Shown here: piece by piece, positions 26,641 to 39,013 of the stretch | How the letters are laid out: every line of letters begins with the position of its first letter | Position numbering within the stretch: position 1 is the first letter of the stretch | Assembly (NCBI GenBank): GCA_037367405.1 | Contig: JAZKJV010003263.1 | Span: 1-64,000, forward strand | DNA from: Ottelia alismoides | Lineage: Eukaryota; Streptophyta; Magnoliopsida; Alismatales; Hydrocharitaceae | Reading direction: 5' to 3' | Length of the DNA: 64,000 bases | Position numbers and translations under genes: made by a program | The notes under the pieces: generated by a model | Seen by the model: the letters and a program-made list of their open reading frames with translations, nothing else | The model's database searches: none | What the model was told of the DNA's origin: nothing

Positions 26641-27387
26641 CATTATCCCCTCCTTCATGATAAAGGATGGTATCCTCCCAATGGTATGACTTGGCCTTCG
26701 CAAGGAAAGTCTCAAGTCGTTGTCTGGGCCAACCTTGTGGAACTTTCTTGGCGACAAGATAGTTCACAATGTCAATATACCATGGGAGCGAGGCGATAGC
26801 AACGATCGCCTCGTCTGGGAAGGTCTCTGTAATAGGTGCAATCTGGTCTGAATCCTCAAGGTTCTCTAAACAGGAGACGTGATCCGCCACCACATTCTTG
26901 ACTCCAGGCTTATTATTAATCTCATATCAAACTCCTAGAGTAGAAGGATCTATCTGGTCAATCTGGCTTTGGTATCCTTCTTTTCCATGAGGTATCGGAT
27001 GGCGGTGAGATCTGTGAATATCGTCACTCTAGATCCAAGAATATACGATCTAAACTTGTCCAAAGCAAAGATTACAGCTAGCATCTCCTTCTCAGTCACG
27101 GTATAATTCTGCTGAGCAGCATCCAAAATTTGGCTAGCGTAGTGAATGGCATACGGCAATCCATCCCTCTTCTATCCTAGCATAGCCCCTACGGTAAAAT
27201 CAGAAGCATATGTCATGATCTCGAATGGGAGAGACCAATCGGGTGGCTGAAGGACATGAGCCTCGACAATTAATCCCTTGAGAGTCTCGAATGACGCTAG
27301 ACACTTATCTTCTACAATGAACTCAGTGTCTTTCGCCAGCAGGTCAGTAAGCGGTCGGGTAATACGACTGAAATCCTGAATGAATCT
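26641..27387 (-). pseudogene. Element B RNase H region
   Basis: The minus-strand translation includes YASQILDAAQQNYTVTEKEML and LDKFRSYILGSRVTIFTDLTA, the Ty3/Gypsy RNase H fold, then KKDTKARLTR. It leads on into the integrase N-terminus around 26640-26890. RNase H would degrade the RNA strand of the replication hybrid. The region is interrupted by stops, for example near 26935 and 27175. Confidence 0.85.
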
Positions 27388-28281
27388 TCAGTAGAAACCG
27401 ACATGCCCCAGAAAAGGCTGCAACTGTCGCAAATTGGATGGTGGATTGAGTTTCCTAATGATATCCACCTTGTTCAGATCGACCTCCATACCCCTGTTGG
27501 AGATGATATGACCAAGTACCGTCCCCTGAGTCACCGTGAAGTGACTCTTCTCCCAGGATAATACAAGATGGACCTTGATACAGCGTTGAAGTACCAGGTT
27601 TAGGCAGTCAAGACAAGCATCAAACCCATTGCAGTAGACCGAAAAAACACCCATGAAGACCTCTAAACAGTCACCCACCATGTCCAAAAAGATGGACAAC
27701 ATGCACCTTTGGAAGGTAAATGGGGCATTACATAAACCAAAGGGCATCCGTCTGAAAGCATATGTCCCAAACGGACAGGTGAATGTCGTTTTCTCCTAAT
27801 ATTCAAGCGCTATGGCCACCTTGTTATAGCTGGAGTACCCGTCAAAGAAACAGTAATGACTTTTCCCATCTAACCTCTCAATAATCTGATCAATAAATGG
27901 TAGTGGGAAATGGTCCTTCTTGGTAGCCTGATTCAATCGTCTGTAGTCCACACTGACCCTCCATGAAGTGGGTACCCGGGTAGATATCTCCTCTCCAGAC
28001 TTGCTCACAACTGTAGTGATACCCGTCTTCTTGGATACCACATGTAATGGAATAACCCACTTGGAGTCAGAGATGGGGTAGATAAATTCGATGCTCCACC
28101 ATTTGGATATCTCCTTCATGACATCTCGAAGATTCAGGTTCAGCCGTCGTTGGAACTTACGTGATGGCTTGGCGTCCTCTTCGAGATAAATATGGTGGAA
28201 GCATAGGGCTAGACTTATCCCCTGGAGATCAGCTATGCTCCATCCAATCGCCTTGCGGTTTATTTCAAGAGCCTCCATCAA
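27388..28281 (-). pseudogene. Element B reverse transcriptase, active site lost
   Basis: The minus-strand translation has SVDYRRLNQATKKDHFPLPF and QIIERLDGKSHYCFFDGYS upstream. MPFGLCNAPFTFQRCM, then LEVFMGVFSVY and VLGHIISNRGMEVD, lie downstream. These are the ordered blocks of Ty3/Gypsy reverse transcriptase. The catalytic FMDD box reads FMGV here (about 27640-27655), so both aspartates are gone, and a stop near 27797 splits the domain. It cannot be active. Confidence 0.9.
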
Positions 28282-29143
28282 ATGAGATTCTTAATCTCCA
28301 GTCAAATCTACTGAGATAATGACTGGGAACATCTCTATCTCACCTGCAAGGAATCGGTACTTCATCCTATGGTAAAGGATTCAGTTCTAGACAATTGGGA
28401 GCTAGAAAATATGGCTTCTGAAATGTCTGAGTGAAGGATACCAGATCTGCATGGGAGAACTCTCGTTGTATGTGAAAACCTGGCGAATACGACCCTGCTC
28501 GTGTCTGTACTTTGTGCTGGCTCACTCTCCACCCTAGTTGTCGGCTCTGAAGGAATCAGGCAAGGAAAATAATCCTCGAAATCATCCCAATCAATGCCTA
28601 AATCTGAGGTATTTGAATCAGAAGAACATGACATATACTCTGCTTCGCTATCCTACCCACGATCATCAGCCTCGAATGTGTCTGGTGCCAAGAGTGTGCT
28701 CTCCGAACACTTGTCTGCCAAAATCTACAAATTTGTAGTGTCCTATGGCATGAAAAAAGCTCGTGATACAGGAGCAGACCAAACTACCTCATCGTCTATA
28801 ATCACAAAGTAGCACTCCTGATGGACGTCTCGCTCTGCATCTGTCATCTGCTCTATATCGCTAGACTGCTCGGAGCAGACTGAATCTCTGACTCTGGTCT
28901 CCTTAATCATCTCTATTTGTACGCGTTCACCCTCAACATGAAAGTATACCTTTCCACTATCATGGTCGGACACCGCCTTGGCTGTGGCCAAGAATGGGTG
29001 TCCTAGTATGATGGGGTTATCTATCATAGACTCGATGATCTTCATGTCCAATACAACAAAGTCCACGGGGAATTTCAGACCCTGATTGTGACAATCGCGC
29101 CCTTCAATAACCCCTTTGGCCTCTTAACAAATCTATCAGCAAA
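28282..29143 (-). pseudogene. Element B linker between protease and reverse transcriptase
   Basis: The minus strand reads PIILGHPFLATAKAVSD (about 28960-29020), the usual post-protease motif of Gypsy elements. It then becomes acidic and serine-rich until the reverse transcriptase. Stops break the frame. Confidence 0.7.
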
Positions 29144-29410
29144 CTAAAGGACTGTCCTGCTCTGTCGAAGAGGGCTGAACTCGAATCGGTCGAGAAAGGC
29201 AGCCGGAAGGAGGTTAATAGAAGAGACGTTGTCTAATAGAGTGCGATCGAACCGTTGCTTGTGAATATGGCATCTGACATATGGAGCTCCTGCATCGGGT
29301 CTCTTGGTTGGCAATCGGTTCTGGATGGCGAAGCAAGTGGCACGAGTAAGCACATGGATCTTTGCATTGTGATTCATCTTCTTCCTGCGGATGGTGGTTT
29401 TCTCTCTCAA
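29144..29410 (-). pseudogene. Element B aspartic protease
   Basis: The minus-strand translation shows a retropepsin-like segment reading RTLLDNVSSINLLPAAFLDRF. The catalytic aspartate is kept but the following D-x-G glycine is replaced (DNV), which should inactivate it. It lies between the gag C-terminus and reverse transcriptase, as expected. Confidence 0.8.
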
Positions 29411-32122
29411 ATTCTTTTGGAAGAGGAGGATGTGCTCTAGTGCCTCCTGTAGAGTCAGCTGAATCTAGAATCTATCAATCATATGCTGGCTGAACTCTAG
29501 TTGGTATCTCTTTCTTGGGTTTTCTGGTTTATTCTCCTTCGTTAAGCGGAGTGCTTGAGGGAAGGGGATGACTGGACCCTCCCAGAGAGAGGGTCAGGAA
29601 TAGGCTCATGTGTATGTGAAGGAATAGAGTTCATACTAATATCATCATGCAATGCATATGGACTCGAAGGAGATACTAAAACATTTCCTTTATTCATATT
29701 TTTGGTCTTTTCCCTTTTTTATTGTTCTATCCTGAGATACAAGAGATGGTAACACAACTGAAGGAAAACTGGTGGCATCATTACCACCCACTACATCTGG
29801 AATCATGGCGGCCTCAGTATCGTCGGCTGGATCCACATCCTTGGTGGCATCAGCACCACCGTCATCATCATCATGAGCAGCATCAACACCGCTATCCTCC
29901 TCGTCTGGCGCTTCAGAATCTCTATGGGGTTGTCACTTAGACGAGGTGTCACTGACTGGCATCCTACCGCTCCTAAGTATCACAAAATCAGCATCAAACA
30001 CATAGGAAGATATATCACCCAAAGTATCACTAGGAGTGGTGGTCTCTGTAAACTATACCTGCTCAGATTTCCTCTTGAGGTTGTTCGGGTTCGGTTCGAT
30101 CTGAGCAGGTATGGAGACCTTGCCCTTGATGATCTCCCTCATCTCATGCCAGAACTCATCCATATCTCGCCACAAAGATGCATGCTGGTCAGAAAGTAGC
30201 CGGGTGAGGTCGTCAAGAGATGGGTTCTCATAGACGGGTCTATGAAAATCGGATGGGTTGCCTCGCTAGAAATGAGGCTGAGTCTGCTGGTATTGAGGGA
30301 GAGGCTGGGAGTACTGCTGGTGAGGCTGTTGCGGATGCCTCTACTGTTGTCCTTGGTATGAGGAATGAGGACCCTGCTACTGATGGCTGCTCTGTCCACC
30401 CTGAGCTGGAGGCTGCTGCTGGGACGAGGTGCCTCCGGTGGACCATCAGAATCCTGGGAGATCACGACGGATCCCAGGCTGTTGTTGGTACCGGTCGTAC
30501 CAAATCCCGTTTACTTCCATCAACGGCTCCTGCTCGAAAGGTGGAGGGGGAAGAACTACCATGGGTTGATCCGGCTGATAGACAACCATATGAGTGTCAT
30601 GAGATGGTGGTGGCTGGTGGTAGGGATGCAGCTGATGGACTAGCTCCACCTGGATGTGGTGAACCTGACGGTAAGTGGCAGAAGGATGGGTGGAGCTGCT
30701 GCTGCTGGGATCAGACGGGGCTGTAGAGCAGTTTGTACCTCTTGTAGATACATGATCTGAGTCTTCAGGTCACTCAGTGTCTATGCCAACTGGTCGATCA
30801 ACGTAAGGCCCTGGCACTGCTTCTTCTCAATAATCTTGATGCAGTCCAGCTTCTCGCTGATGATCCCCATGTCAGCAACTGAGGACTCGGCCTATGTTGT
30901 TGCTGACGACGTAGAAGGAACAGCATCAACTCGTGCAATCATTTGATAGGACACGGCATGTAGGAGGGGCTTCCCCTGAGTGTATACCCTATTCTGGGAC
31001 ATTACCGTGTAGTTCTCTTCCATCTCCTCGTAGATGGCCCAGACTTGGTCCTCATCCTTGGCAAAGTACGACCATCCACATGAGGCATTCACTAGCCCCT
31101 GCAGCTCCGGTGTCAGCCCATAAAAGAAACTCTGGACTAAGTTGGTCTTGGATATCTCGTGATGTGGACATTGGTCGATGAGCTCTCGGAATCGATCCCA
31201 AGCCTCGTGAAACTGCTCATTTGGAATCATAGTGAAATTGCTGATCATGACTTGCGTTGCATTGGTCCGGTCGAGTGGATAGTACTTGTTCAAGTACTCG
31301 GTCCGGAGCTGCTCCCAGTTGGTGATGTACCTCCCCAAATGCTTCATTCAATAGGTTGCTCTGTCAACTAAGGAGAACGAGAAGGCGATCATCTTAATCA
31401 TGTCCTCGTCCACGAATCTGTCGTAGACAGTACTGCATATCATCTTAAACTCCTGGAGATGGAGGTGCGGCTCCTCGGTGGCTAGCCCATGGAAATTGGG
31501 CAGTAACTAAATGGTCTGGGGGCGAAGCTCGAAGTCACCCAGGATCTCCGAAAGCTGAATCTAATGGTGGTGAGAGTTGCACCTGGTTGTGCAACTATCT
31601 CATCATCCGCGACTGTCTGGCAGGCTCTTGCGACTCCTCGAGTTGTCCGTCTCCTCCTCCAGCCGCTGGTATCTCTCCACCGGTTGGTCTCTGCGGCTCA
31701 ACTCTGTCGGCTCTCATCTCCATCAGCTCTCGGCACACCTATGCCATGAATGCTCTCTGGTCTCTAATCTGGCGCTGCATCATCTCCAAGGATGCTAAGA
31801 GTGTGTTGTTGATGGTAGTCTGGTCAAGTACATATGTTGATCCCTACAACCGGTCATCGGTGTATCCCTCACTGTTGGCCATCTCTTGGGTCTCTAAAAA
31901 GGCAAAAGACCCCAACTCAGGTGCCGTCAAGTGAACATACAACTGTGATGGCCTCTACTCTGGCACCTCAGGACTGGAAGAAGGGTGGTCGAGGGGGAAC
32001 AGGATGGTAGCGAACTCAGGTTCATAGAGCATGTCTAGGCTCTCTGAAACTATCCTAGATGAATGGAGCGGAGTGCTCAAAAGTGGTGTTGTCAAGGGAA
32101 GCCTAAGGGACCTCCTTCCCAT
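29411..32122 (-). pseudogene. Element B gag
   Basis: It starts at MGRRSLRLPL (32122) on the minus strand. A retrotransposon gag core spans about 31500-30890, recognised by NWEQLRTEYLNKYYPLDRTN, FHEAWDRFRELIDQCPHH and FFYGLTPELQGLV, as in Athila/Tat gag. The rest, to 29411, is rich in Q, P and H and broken by stops. A gag protein would form the virus-like particle; this one is decayed. The plus-strand frame at 30220-30726 is a shadow of it. Confidence 0.8.
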
Positions 32123-33476
32123 AATCGTGATTGGGGATTTATGAAGATGAAATCTGATGCAAACAAGATGAGAAGACAAATCCCTTTTTCATCTACTCCA
32201 CACTTGACCGTGAAAGATTGGTCATTAATCTAGTCGAATTTTATTTAGGTGACAAATTAAGATATCAGAGCGATTAAGTGAGTTGTTGGGAATCCAATGC
32301 TCCCAGGAGATTGGCCCGAATCTCGCAACTAATTTTTCCCAGCTAGTATGGGTGCGGACCGTTTATCGGCTACTCGATTTGCCCAATCTGCTAAGGAAGT
32401 CCTGGACTGATTACCGGCTACCTGATGAAATCCTCACTGGAGAACAATTAGCTACAAGCCCAGTAGTCTGAAAGGAGTTCGCTCTCTCGCTGCAAATAAA
32501 TCAATCAATGAGGGGGTGGCTCTCCCCAGAACAAGATTTTTTAGTGAAGTGTTTTTTAGGGTCAAGTTTGCATTAGCAGTCCCAATTTTATTTTGTTTTT
32601 AAGGTATTTTCTGAAATAAAACATTGCCTAACGAATTTTTTGATTTCCTGGGTTATTTTGAGTCCAATAAAACAAGGGAAGAAAGTCAAAAAAGCTGGTG
32701 TGCAATCAAACACTATGATGCATGTAGAGATAGAAATGCATACCTGACTTCAGCACTCTACATGTAGTATTATCCGAACGTAAAAGTAAAGACAGAAGTA
32801 AAACTACCTAAATGATGCACGAAGAAATCGGCCTTAGACGAGCAACTTCTATTAATCGTGAAGAATAGATAACCAACTAATCAGAGAGAGTCCTGAGTTC
32901 GGTCTCAGATGTCGATCGGTGTCTGCCACAACGGATCCTGTCAGCGCCGTATACGATCTCTAGCAGCACGTGGCCTCTCAATCGATTATGTTATCTTTTT
33001 ATTATTGATTATTAGCTATGTCCAATTACGATCTATAGGAACAGATGAGCAATTAGGTGTGGTGCCTTAGCTAATTATGTCACAATCAATAAAAGTCCTA
33101 AGTCTAAGGGCTAAAACTTCATGAATCAACAGAAAATAAAAGGTGATAAAAACAAAACTACGAAAAATCCGGTGGGGTCCCCCGAGTACATCGGTACTTA
33201 GTGAAACAGACCCCGATGAGTCTAAGTGTCCAAAAAGAGTCCAGAGTCTACATTTATTACAACAATAATAGTTCTATAATAAAAAACTACTTTATGGAAT
33301 ATAACTACTTTCTTCTGCTCCTCTGCTCCTCCTCAGGTGCGGTCTCCTCCAACAGAAAGCCAAGACATCCTCAGGCGGTTCCACGCACAAATGGGAAAAC
33401 AAACGAGTGTTAGAAAATAGTTATATCAAATAGAGATAAAAATGAACAAAAGTGGAAAATGACTACTAAGCCGTGC
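32123..33476 (-). mobile_element. Element B untranslated leader
   Basis: No coding sequence is seen between the primer binding site and gag. Part of it (about 32510-32600) recurs in reverse complement at about 44195-44285 inside MCM6 intron 15. Confidence 0.6.
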
Positions 33477-33494
33477 TCCCCAGCAATGGTGCCA
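33477..33494 (-). other. Primer binding site of element B, tRNA-Asp type
   Basis: The minus strand reads TGGCACCATTGCTGGGGA three bases from the 5' LTR. The usual Athila primer site is TGGCGCCGTTGCCGGGGA, complementary to tRNA-Asp. All three differences are changes at CpG or CCG positions, consistent with deamination. Confidence 0.85.
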
Positions 33495-33497
33495 TTC

Positions 33498-36400
33498 TGA
33501 TGAACGATCCGACCGACTAGGGTTAAGTGTCAAGTAATATCAAGGACGTTGCGATCCCAATCAATCGGACTGATCAACAAGAAAATATAACCACTCCAAG
33601 AAATAGATCAAAAAAATCGACACATGTGAAGTGGTTCGCTATTTTATTTACTTGGTATGGCAACCAGGGTCGAACATAAGGAGCACGAAAAATCTACAAA
33701 GTAGTCAAATCTCAGAAATAAAATAAAAGATTTTTTAATGGTTTTTTTTATTTTGCACATTTTTACTTTTTAATAATGAAATGAAATCAACAATAAATAA
33801 AATAAGGCAACACACAAGTCTTTTTGGATCTTTCTTTACAACTAAAATTGCTCAAAAAATTAAGATAAAAATCCTTTTGAGTTTTTGAAGTTTTAAGATG
33901 TTTTTGATAAATTTTATGGGATTTTCAGATGTTTTTGGAGTTTTATAAAAATCAACAAATGTCAATAAGGTAATTAGTGCACAACCAAGACAAATTGCAA
34001 GTTAAAAATAACTAAAAATGCCCTAAACTCTTGGATAGCAAATTTATACAAAATACAAATAAAAATCTACAAACAAGATCTGAAAATGGATTTTTTGGAT
34101 TTTTCTTGGATTTTATTTGTTTTTTATAAGTTTTAGGTGTTTTGTGATTTTTAAGGTTTTTAGATGGAATTTTCAAACAAAATTAATACAGAAGTTAAAA
34201 CACACTAAAAGACACTAATAAGAACTTTTATAGAATTTTTAAAGCATTTTCAAATTTTTTATGATTTTTCTAAGGTAAAGAGGGATGTTTTTATGGGGTT
34301 TTTTATTTTTCAAAAATATTAAATGAAAATGAATTAATCCAGAAAATCACACTAAATACTACACGCCAACAGGAGTTAGGGGTAATTTTTATGTGATTTT
34401 TTGAATTAATATGATATTTATTAAGTTCAAAACACAACATATAATTAAGCACAGTTCACAAGGACCAATGTGTAAATAAAATAAATTCATAGACCAAAGA
34501 ATAACACAATTAAAAAGCCTAGTGCCTAATCTGTAAAAATCCCAATCATGCACATGCAACACATGTGATCCAGACTCACAGGGGTATATTTGTAAATATT
34601 AAAAACATGTCATTCAATTCAGAACATATAAAAACTATAGGTCATACAGTGCAAATAATACAAAAGTCACGTGGACATACACGTGCCACAAACTGAGAGG
34701 GACTAAAATGCAAATAGCTAAAAATACGAGGTCCAAAGTGCAAATGTCTTAACTACAATATTTATTTAGTGGACTAAGATGAGGTAAGTAAACGTGTGAG
34801 GGTAAAAAGTAAATATACCCTTGCAGGCATGTGTGGGGCACGTGGGGACGCATGGTAGGCTTTCGTGAAGGCGACTACTGACGGAGGAGATCTGTTATGC
34901 TATGGATCTAATTGCTTAGGCGTGTGGAGCAGGTGTACGGGTCTGACGGCTTCTGGCCCGATCAGACGGTGCAGGGAATGTCAACCTTGATGGCCGTTAA
35001 TCGTGCATCTGGCGTCTCTAAAAAAGGGGACTGATGGATGGCCTGGATGGAATTTGGACGAAGTGGTCCAGATCTAACGACGGTTGAATATGGTGGAAGA
35101 ACTCTGCTCGAGCAAATTTCAAGCAACCATGGAGGAATATCCACGGACCCCCTGACGTCGCTGAGAAGTCCAACACAATTGTGAAGCTCCTCTGCGATAA
35201 GTGGTGGTCTCCGATGGAGTAGCGAACGGTCGGATGGGCGCGACGGTGATCCTCCACCTGGAGCTGCTCTGCCTGAGCAGTCGGCGGGACTAAATGCTTC
35301 TCATGTGCGCATGAATACTTGCAAAGGGTGCAACGCTCGAAGCCAAAGCTCCGGTGAGCATTTATTGCATATGAGGATAAGGGAAGCAATGGGGAATGAG
35401 TTTTGGGTCTCCGGCGAATGTGAGGGATGGACCCCGAGCCTAATCTTGCTCTGGTGAGCACGATATGGGGTGATCAGGTTATGTGGGAAGATGGGAGGCG
35501 AGACATATCGTCGATCGGAACGGGGGAGTGAGGGGATCGAGGCCCTGACCAGCTGTCGGAGCAAGGGAACCGACGGCAGAGCTAAATGGATGAATCGAAT
35601 CAAAAGGATAAAAGCAGGGGATGCAAGCGTTACCTGAAATTACCAATGAGATTAGAAGATCCAGGCGAAGGTGGATGTTAGGGTGATGGCCTCAATCACG
35701 TTGTGGCGGGCGGAGAGGCTACTCGCGACGGAGGTCCGACCACAAAGCTTGAGATGTGTCGTTGTAACACCAATCCGAGCTCCAAGGGTCACTCCAGGCA
35801 GCTATCACTCAGCTGGAGGTGGCTAGGGGTCGAAAAGGTGGCAAGGAACGAGCTACTTGGCTGTGGAGGCGAATGAGAGAATTTATAGAGTTCCCATGGG
35901 TCTGGAAAGATTGCAAGATGGAGCGCAACCTTAGGGGGATCCAGATGATCTTAGGGATCTATGAAGATCACGCATGTTCGAGGAATCTCGGATACAAAAA
36001 TCAAGGTGAGAGGTGGTCAGAGTCAGGCAGGGAAATTGAGAGAAAAAGGTCTGGTGAGTCAGAATCAGGTCTGACCCGGCTGGAAGGGAGGGTTGATCGA
36101 GATGAACGATCCCAGGTGGACCAATCAGAGAGCAGGAATATACAAAATACATGAAAATTCAATAAAAATAGCAAATAAATTTAAAATAAAAAGTGTATAA
36201 AATAAAAAAGGTTTATTATTTTTCAAACTATTTTTCTATTATTTTTAATTATTTTTATGAAAAATAAATTAGTGTATATATAGTATATAGTATTATATAC
36301 AAGTATAGCATACCTATGTATTATGTACAAGTATTTTTATTTTATTATTTTTACAAAAATGTCCTTATTTTATATTTTATTTATTTACAACATAATTTTA

Positions 36401-36931
36401 GGAGTATAAAATAATTTTTATTTTATTTTTATAAATTAATTAAGGGTATATAATAAATAGTGCATGTAATATATATACATGTGTATTTTGTACAAAGCTT
36501 TGATGATTTTATTTTTATTTTTTTATTTTTCTAATTTTTATTTAATTTTTATAATATTATTAGAACTATATACAATGGTGTAAAAGAATAAAAGAATTTC
36601 GATTTTACAGAAATAAATAAATAATATATACAAGTATATGTGATATGCACAATACACAGTAGACCCTATCTCTCTCTACTTATTTTATTTTACGATCAAG
36701 CCAAGTCTTGACCTTCTCTTGGGGTTTAGGTCACTTTGTATTTATTCTAAATACAACATTCTTTCTTTTCCTTTATTCTTTTATTTTTGCGAAAAAATGT
36801 ATGCTAAATATGCAATATTAATAACAGCATGAAGAAAGCTAATTTATTATATTTACAGGTATTTACAAGGTATTTAGCCAAGAAGAAGAGCTAAAATAAA
36901 AAAATAAAGAGTGTGTATCAGGGATTCATCA
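33498..36931 (-). repeat. 5' LTR of element B
   Basis: This 3434-bp partner of 16781-20200 has the same ends. Frames at 35018-35603 and 35819-36154 are LTR sequence, not genes. Confidence 0.9.
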
Positions 36932-38913
36932 GGTTGCCTCTTCTTTTATAGTATTTTGGGAGTCCATAAATCACAATCCATGTAAAACACAAAATTAATG
37001 GTTGAGATTGATTTGTAATCCTATTTAATGGATATGATTTTGTGGTGTAAAAATACAATAATTAATTTAGATTAAATTAAATATATTGAATAATCAACAT
37101 AATTTAATTCGAACTAAATCAAAAGGATTAGAAAGGAGGTCACCCACCTTCCTAAAATAGGGAGGATGGCCACCCTTGAGAATGAGTCAAAGGGTGGTCG
37201 TCCATCATCCATAAAAGGAAGTTGTTGGCCCTTCTTATTTTGTGAGATCTAAAATCTCACATTATCCTTCATATATATTTACAATAACTTTTATTGTAAA
37301 TTAATTCACAAAAATAATTCCAAATTAATATTGCAATCATGTCATTACATAATTATGAATCATATTCACAACCTAAAAGAAAATGTAATATGTATTTCTA
37401 ATTAACTTCCAATGTTAATCAATTCACATCAATAATTAATTTGTAGATACTATTTACAATAAGCTCTCTCTAATATATTATAAATCACATTTATAATATA
37501 TAAATAATATAGATAGTGCTATCCACATTATTCATATCATTGATAATTAAATCACATTTAATTATCTTGGATTATCATTCTCATGCATCTAAATAATATG
37601 AATCATATTCAAATTATTCATGATAATTCAATCACATTTAATTATCAATTTATTAATGCTCAGCTACATAAATCATCAATGAAATTATTCTTGAACTTTT
37701 TCAAGAATAATGCACTTTCTCCGCAGATACTTGGAGATAAGGATAGGGCGATTGCGCGTTCCATGTATAGTAACTTGGATATTGAGATCACATCTCCAGA
37801 TCTCGAGGACCTCCCATAGATGTTTGATTAAATCAAAGCTGTAAATTCAATCTTCTCATTGCATCTGAATCACATTCACATCAATGTCTAACATTTGGAC
37901 TAAGATCACATTACTTCTCTACTGGGAGGAGTCACTAAAATCCAGACATGTTTCATCACTCCCTCAGAATGGAAGCTTCGTGGATATACAATTGTTTATG
38001 ATCACATCATCCTCGGGTATTCCTAATACATGTACATCCTGCATACTGGAAGACCTAGAATAAACCTGAAGTTTTAAATGTTATTTAGATTGTCTCCTTC
38101 AGGATTTTATCATTAAGTTTCTCATTTAATCATTGGGAGTTGGTATCGATCATATACTTTCTAAAAGCATATATCATACCCAGGTATTGATCATATAATT
38201 TCCAGAAGCATATATCAAACCTACAAATTCAGTCAAGCTTCCAAAGCGATACGACCGTGCACAGAATTTGATTCCCAATGTCACATGAGTGATCTCATGT
38301 CTTCCGATTCAGTAATGAACCCGCATGATCCTTTGAGAGGTCATATTACTCATATGCCCATGTATGCACACAAGTTCGCTGGTGTATAGACCTTGATTAG
38401 GCCATCAACATATCGGTCTGCCAAATGTACATACTTAGACATATAGCAATACATCTGTCTTCGGTCAGAGGATGCATGCCTATATCGTGACAGCATACAA
38501 CATAGGTTTTGGTTATCTCGATCTTGCTAAGTCGACTCTTTGACCTAACTTATCTGACGTCTCTAAATCTCTATTCATATGCGAAGGACCTGGATCAAGA
38601 GGTCAGTCAGATATCAACCAAAAGAGAAAGGATTGCTATTTCCTACTCATGCTGGAAATCATCTCTTAATAATTATTTAGCGGTGCTTGATGAGTCCTCA
38701 ATCTAACTCTTTAGATATTCATCCAAGCACCAGACTCTATAATTCAACAATTGAATCAACAGTTGTATGATCATTACGGTGGCCATGGTACATAACCCAA
38801 TTGTACTAAGGGATCTATTATGCAAATTAATTATTCTTCATTTCAGATCAAGGAATGATATTTGCAATAACATTTATTGTATAATGGCTCATTGTGGGCT
38901 CGCATGTCCAACA
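36932..38913 (-). repeat. 5' LTR of element A, distal fragment
   Basis: It continues from ggttgcctcttc (the first five bases are the right TSD of B) to GTCCAACA and is colinear with 8743-10736. The junction at 38913 returns directly to ABCC coding sequence. Confidence 0.9.
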
Positions 38914-39013
38914 CGTATAACCCCGGTACAAGATAACCAAGTCCTAGACTTCCATTATAAAGTGAAGATGATAACCAAGATTTTAATGGGGAACACATAT
39001 GATTGATAATTGC
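38914..39013 (-). pseudogene. ABCC-type transporter pseudogene, 5' segment
   Basis: The minus strand reads SSLYNGSLGLGYLVPGLY directly up to the LTR of A, matching the N-terminal membrane region of plant ABCC proteins. It joins in frame to the segment ending at 8232 once A and one 5-bp duplication are left out. Similarity fades upstream of about 39000, and no first exon or start is recognised, so the 5' end of the gene is also lost or unrecognisable. Confidence 0.65.

Larger units (their letters stand above)
16781..36931 (-). mobile_element. Athila-like Ty3/Gypsy element B, nested in the LTR of A
   Basis: The 20.15-kb span includes a 3.27-kb solo LTR that inserted later. It has LTRs of 3420 bp (16781-20200) and 3434 bp (33498-36931), both starting TGATGAACG and ending ATTCATCA. 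A tRNA-Asp-type primer binding site and a polypurine tract AAAGTATAGGGGG are present. Minus-strand coding order is gag, protease, reverse transcriptase, RNase H, integrase, which is the Gypsy order. The 5-bp duplication ggttg is perfect at both ends (16776-16780 and 36932-36936). Long LTRs, the Asp primer site and gag-pol motifs point to the Athila lineage. Coding frames carry stops and lost catalytic residues. No envelope-like frame is seen. Confidence 0.9.
8233..38913 (-). mobile_element. Copia element A, split by a nested Athila-like insertion
   Basis: The element has a 2.5-kb 3' LTR (8233-10736), a decayed internal region (10737-16212) and a 5' LTR split into 16213-16780 and 36932-38913. 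A Met-type primer binding site sits beside the 5' LTR, and the purine-rich GGGCTAGTTGGAGAT sits just before the 3' LTR. The LTR ends are TGTTGGACATG and ATTCA on the minus strand. It inserted into an ABCC exon. Without the nested material the element is about 10.5 kb. LTR divergence is visibly around a tenth of positions, so it is old and inactive. Confidence 0.85.

Noticed and set aside
30220..30726. Plus-strand frame of 168 codons
   Set aside because: It is the antisense shadow of the gag C-terminal region of element B.
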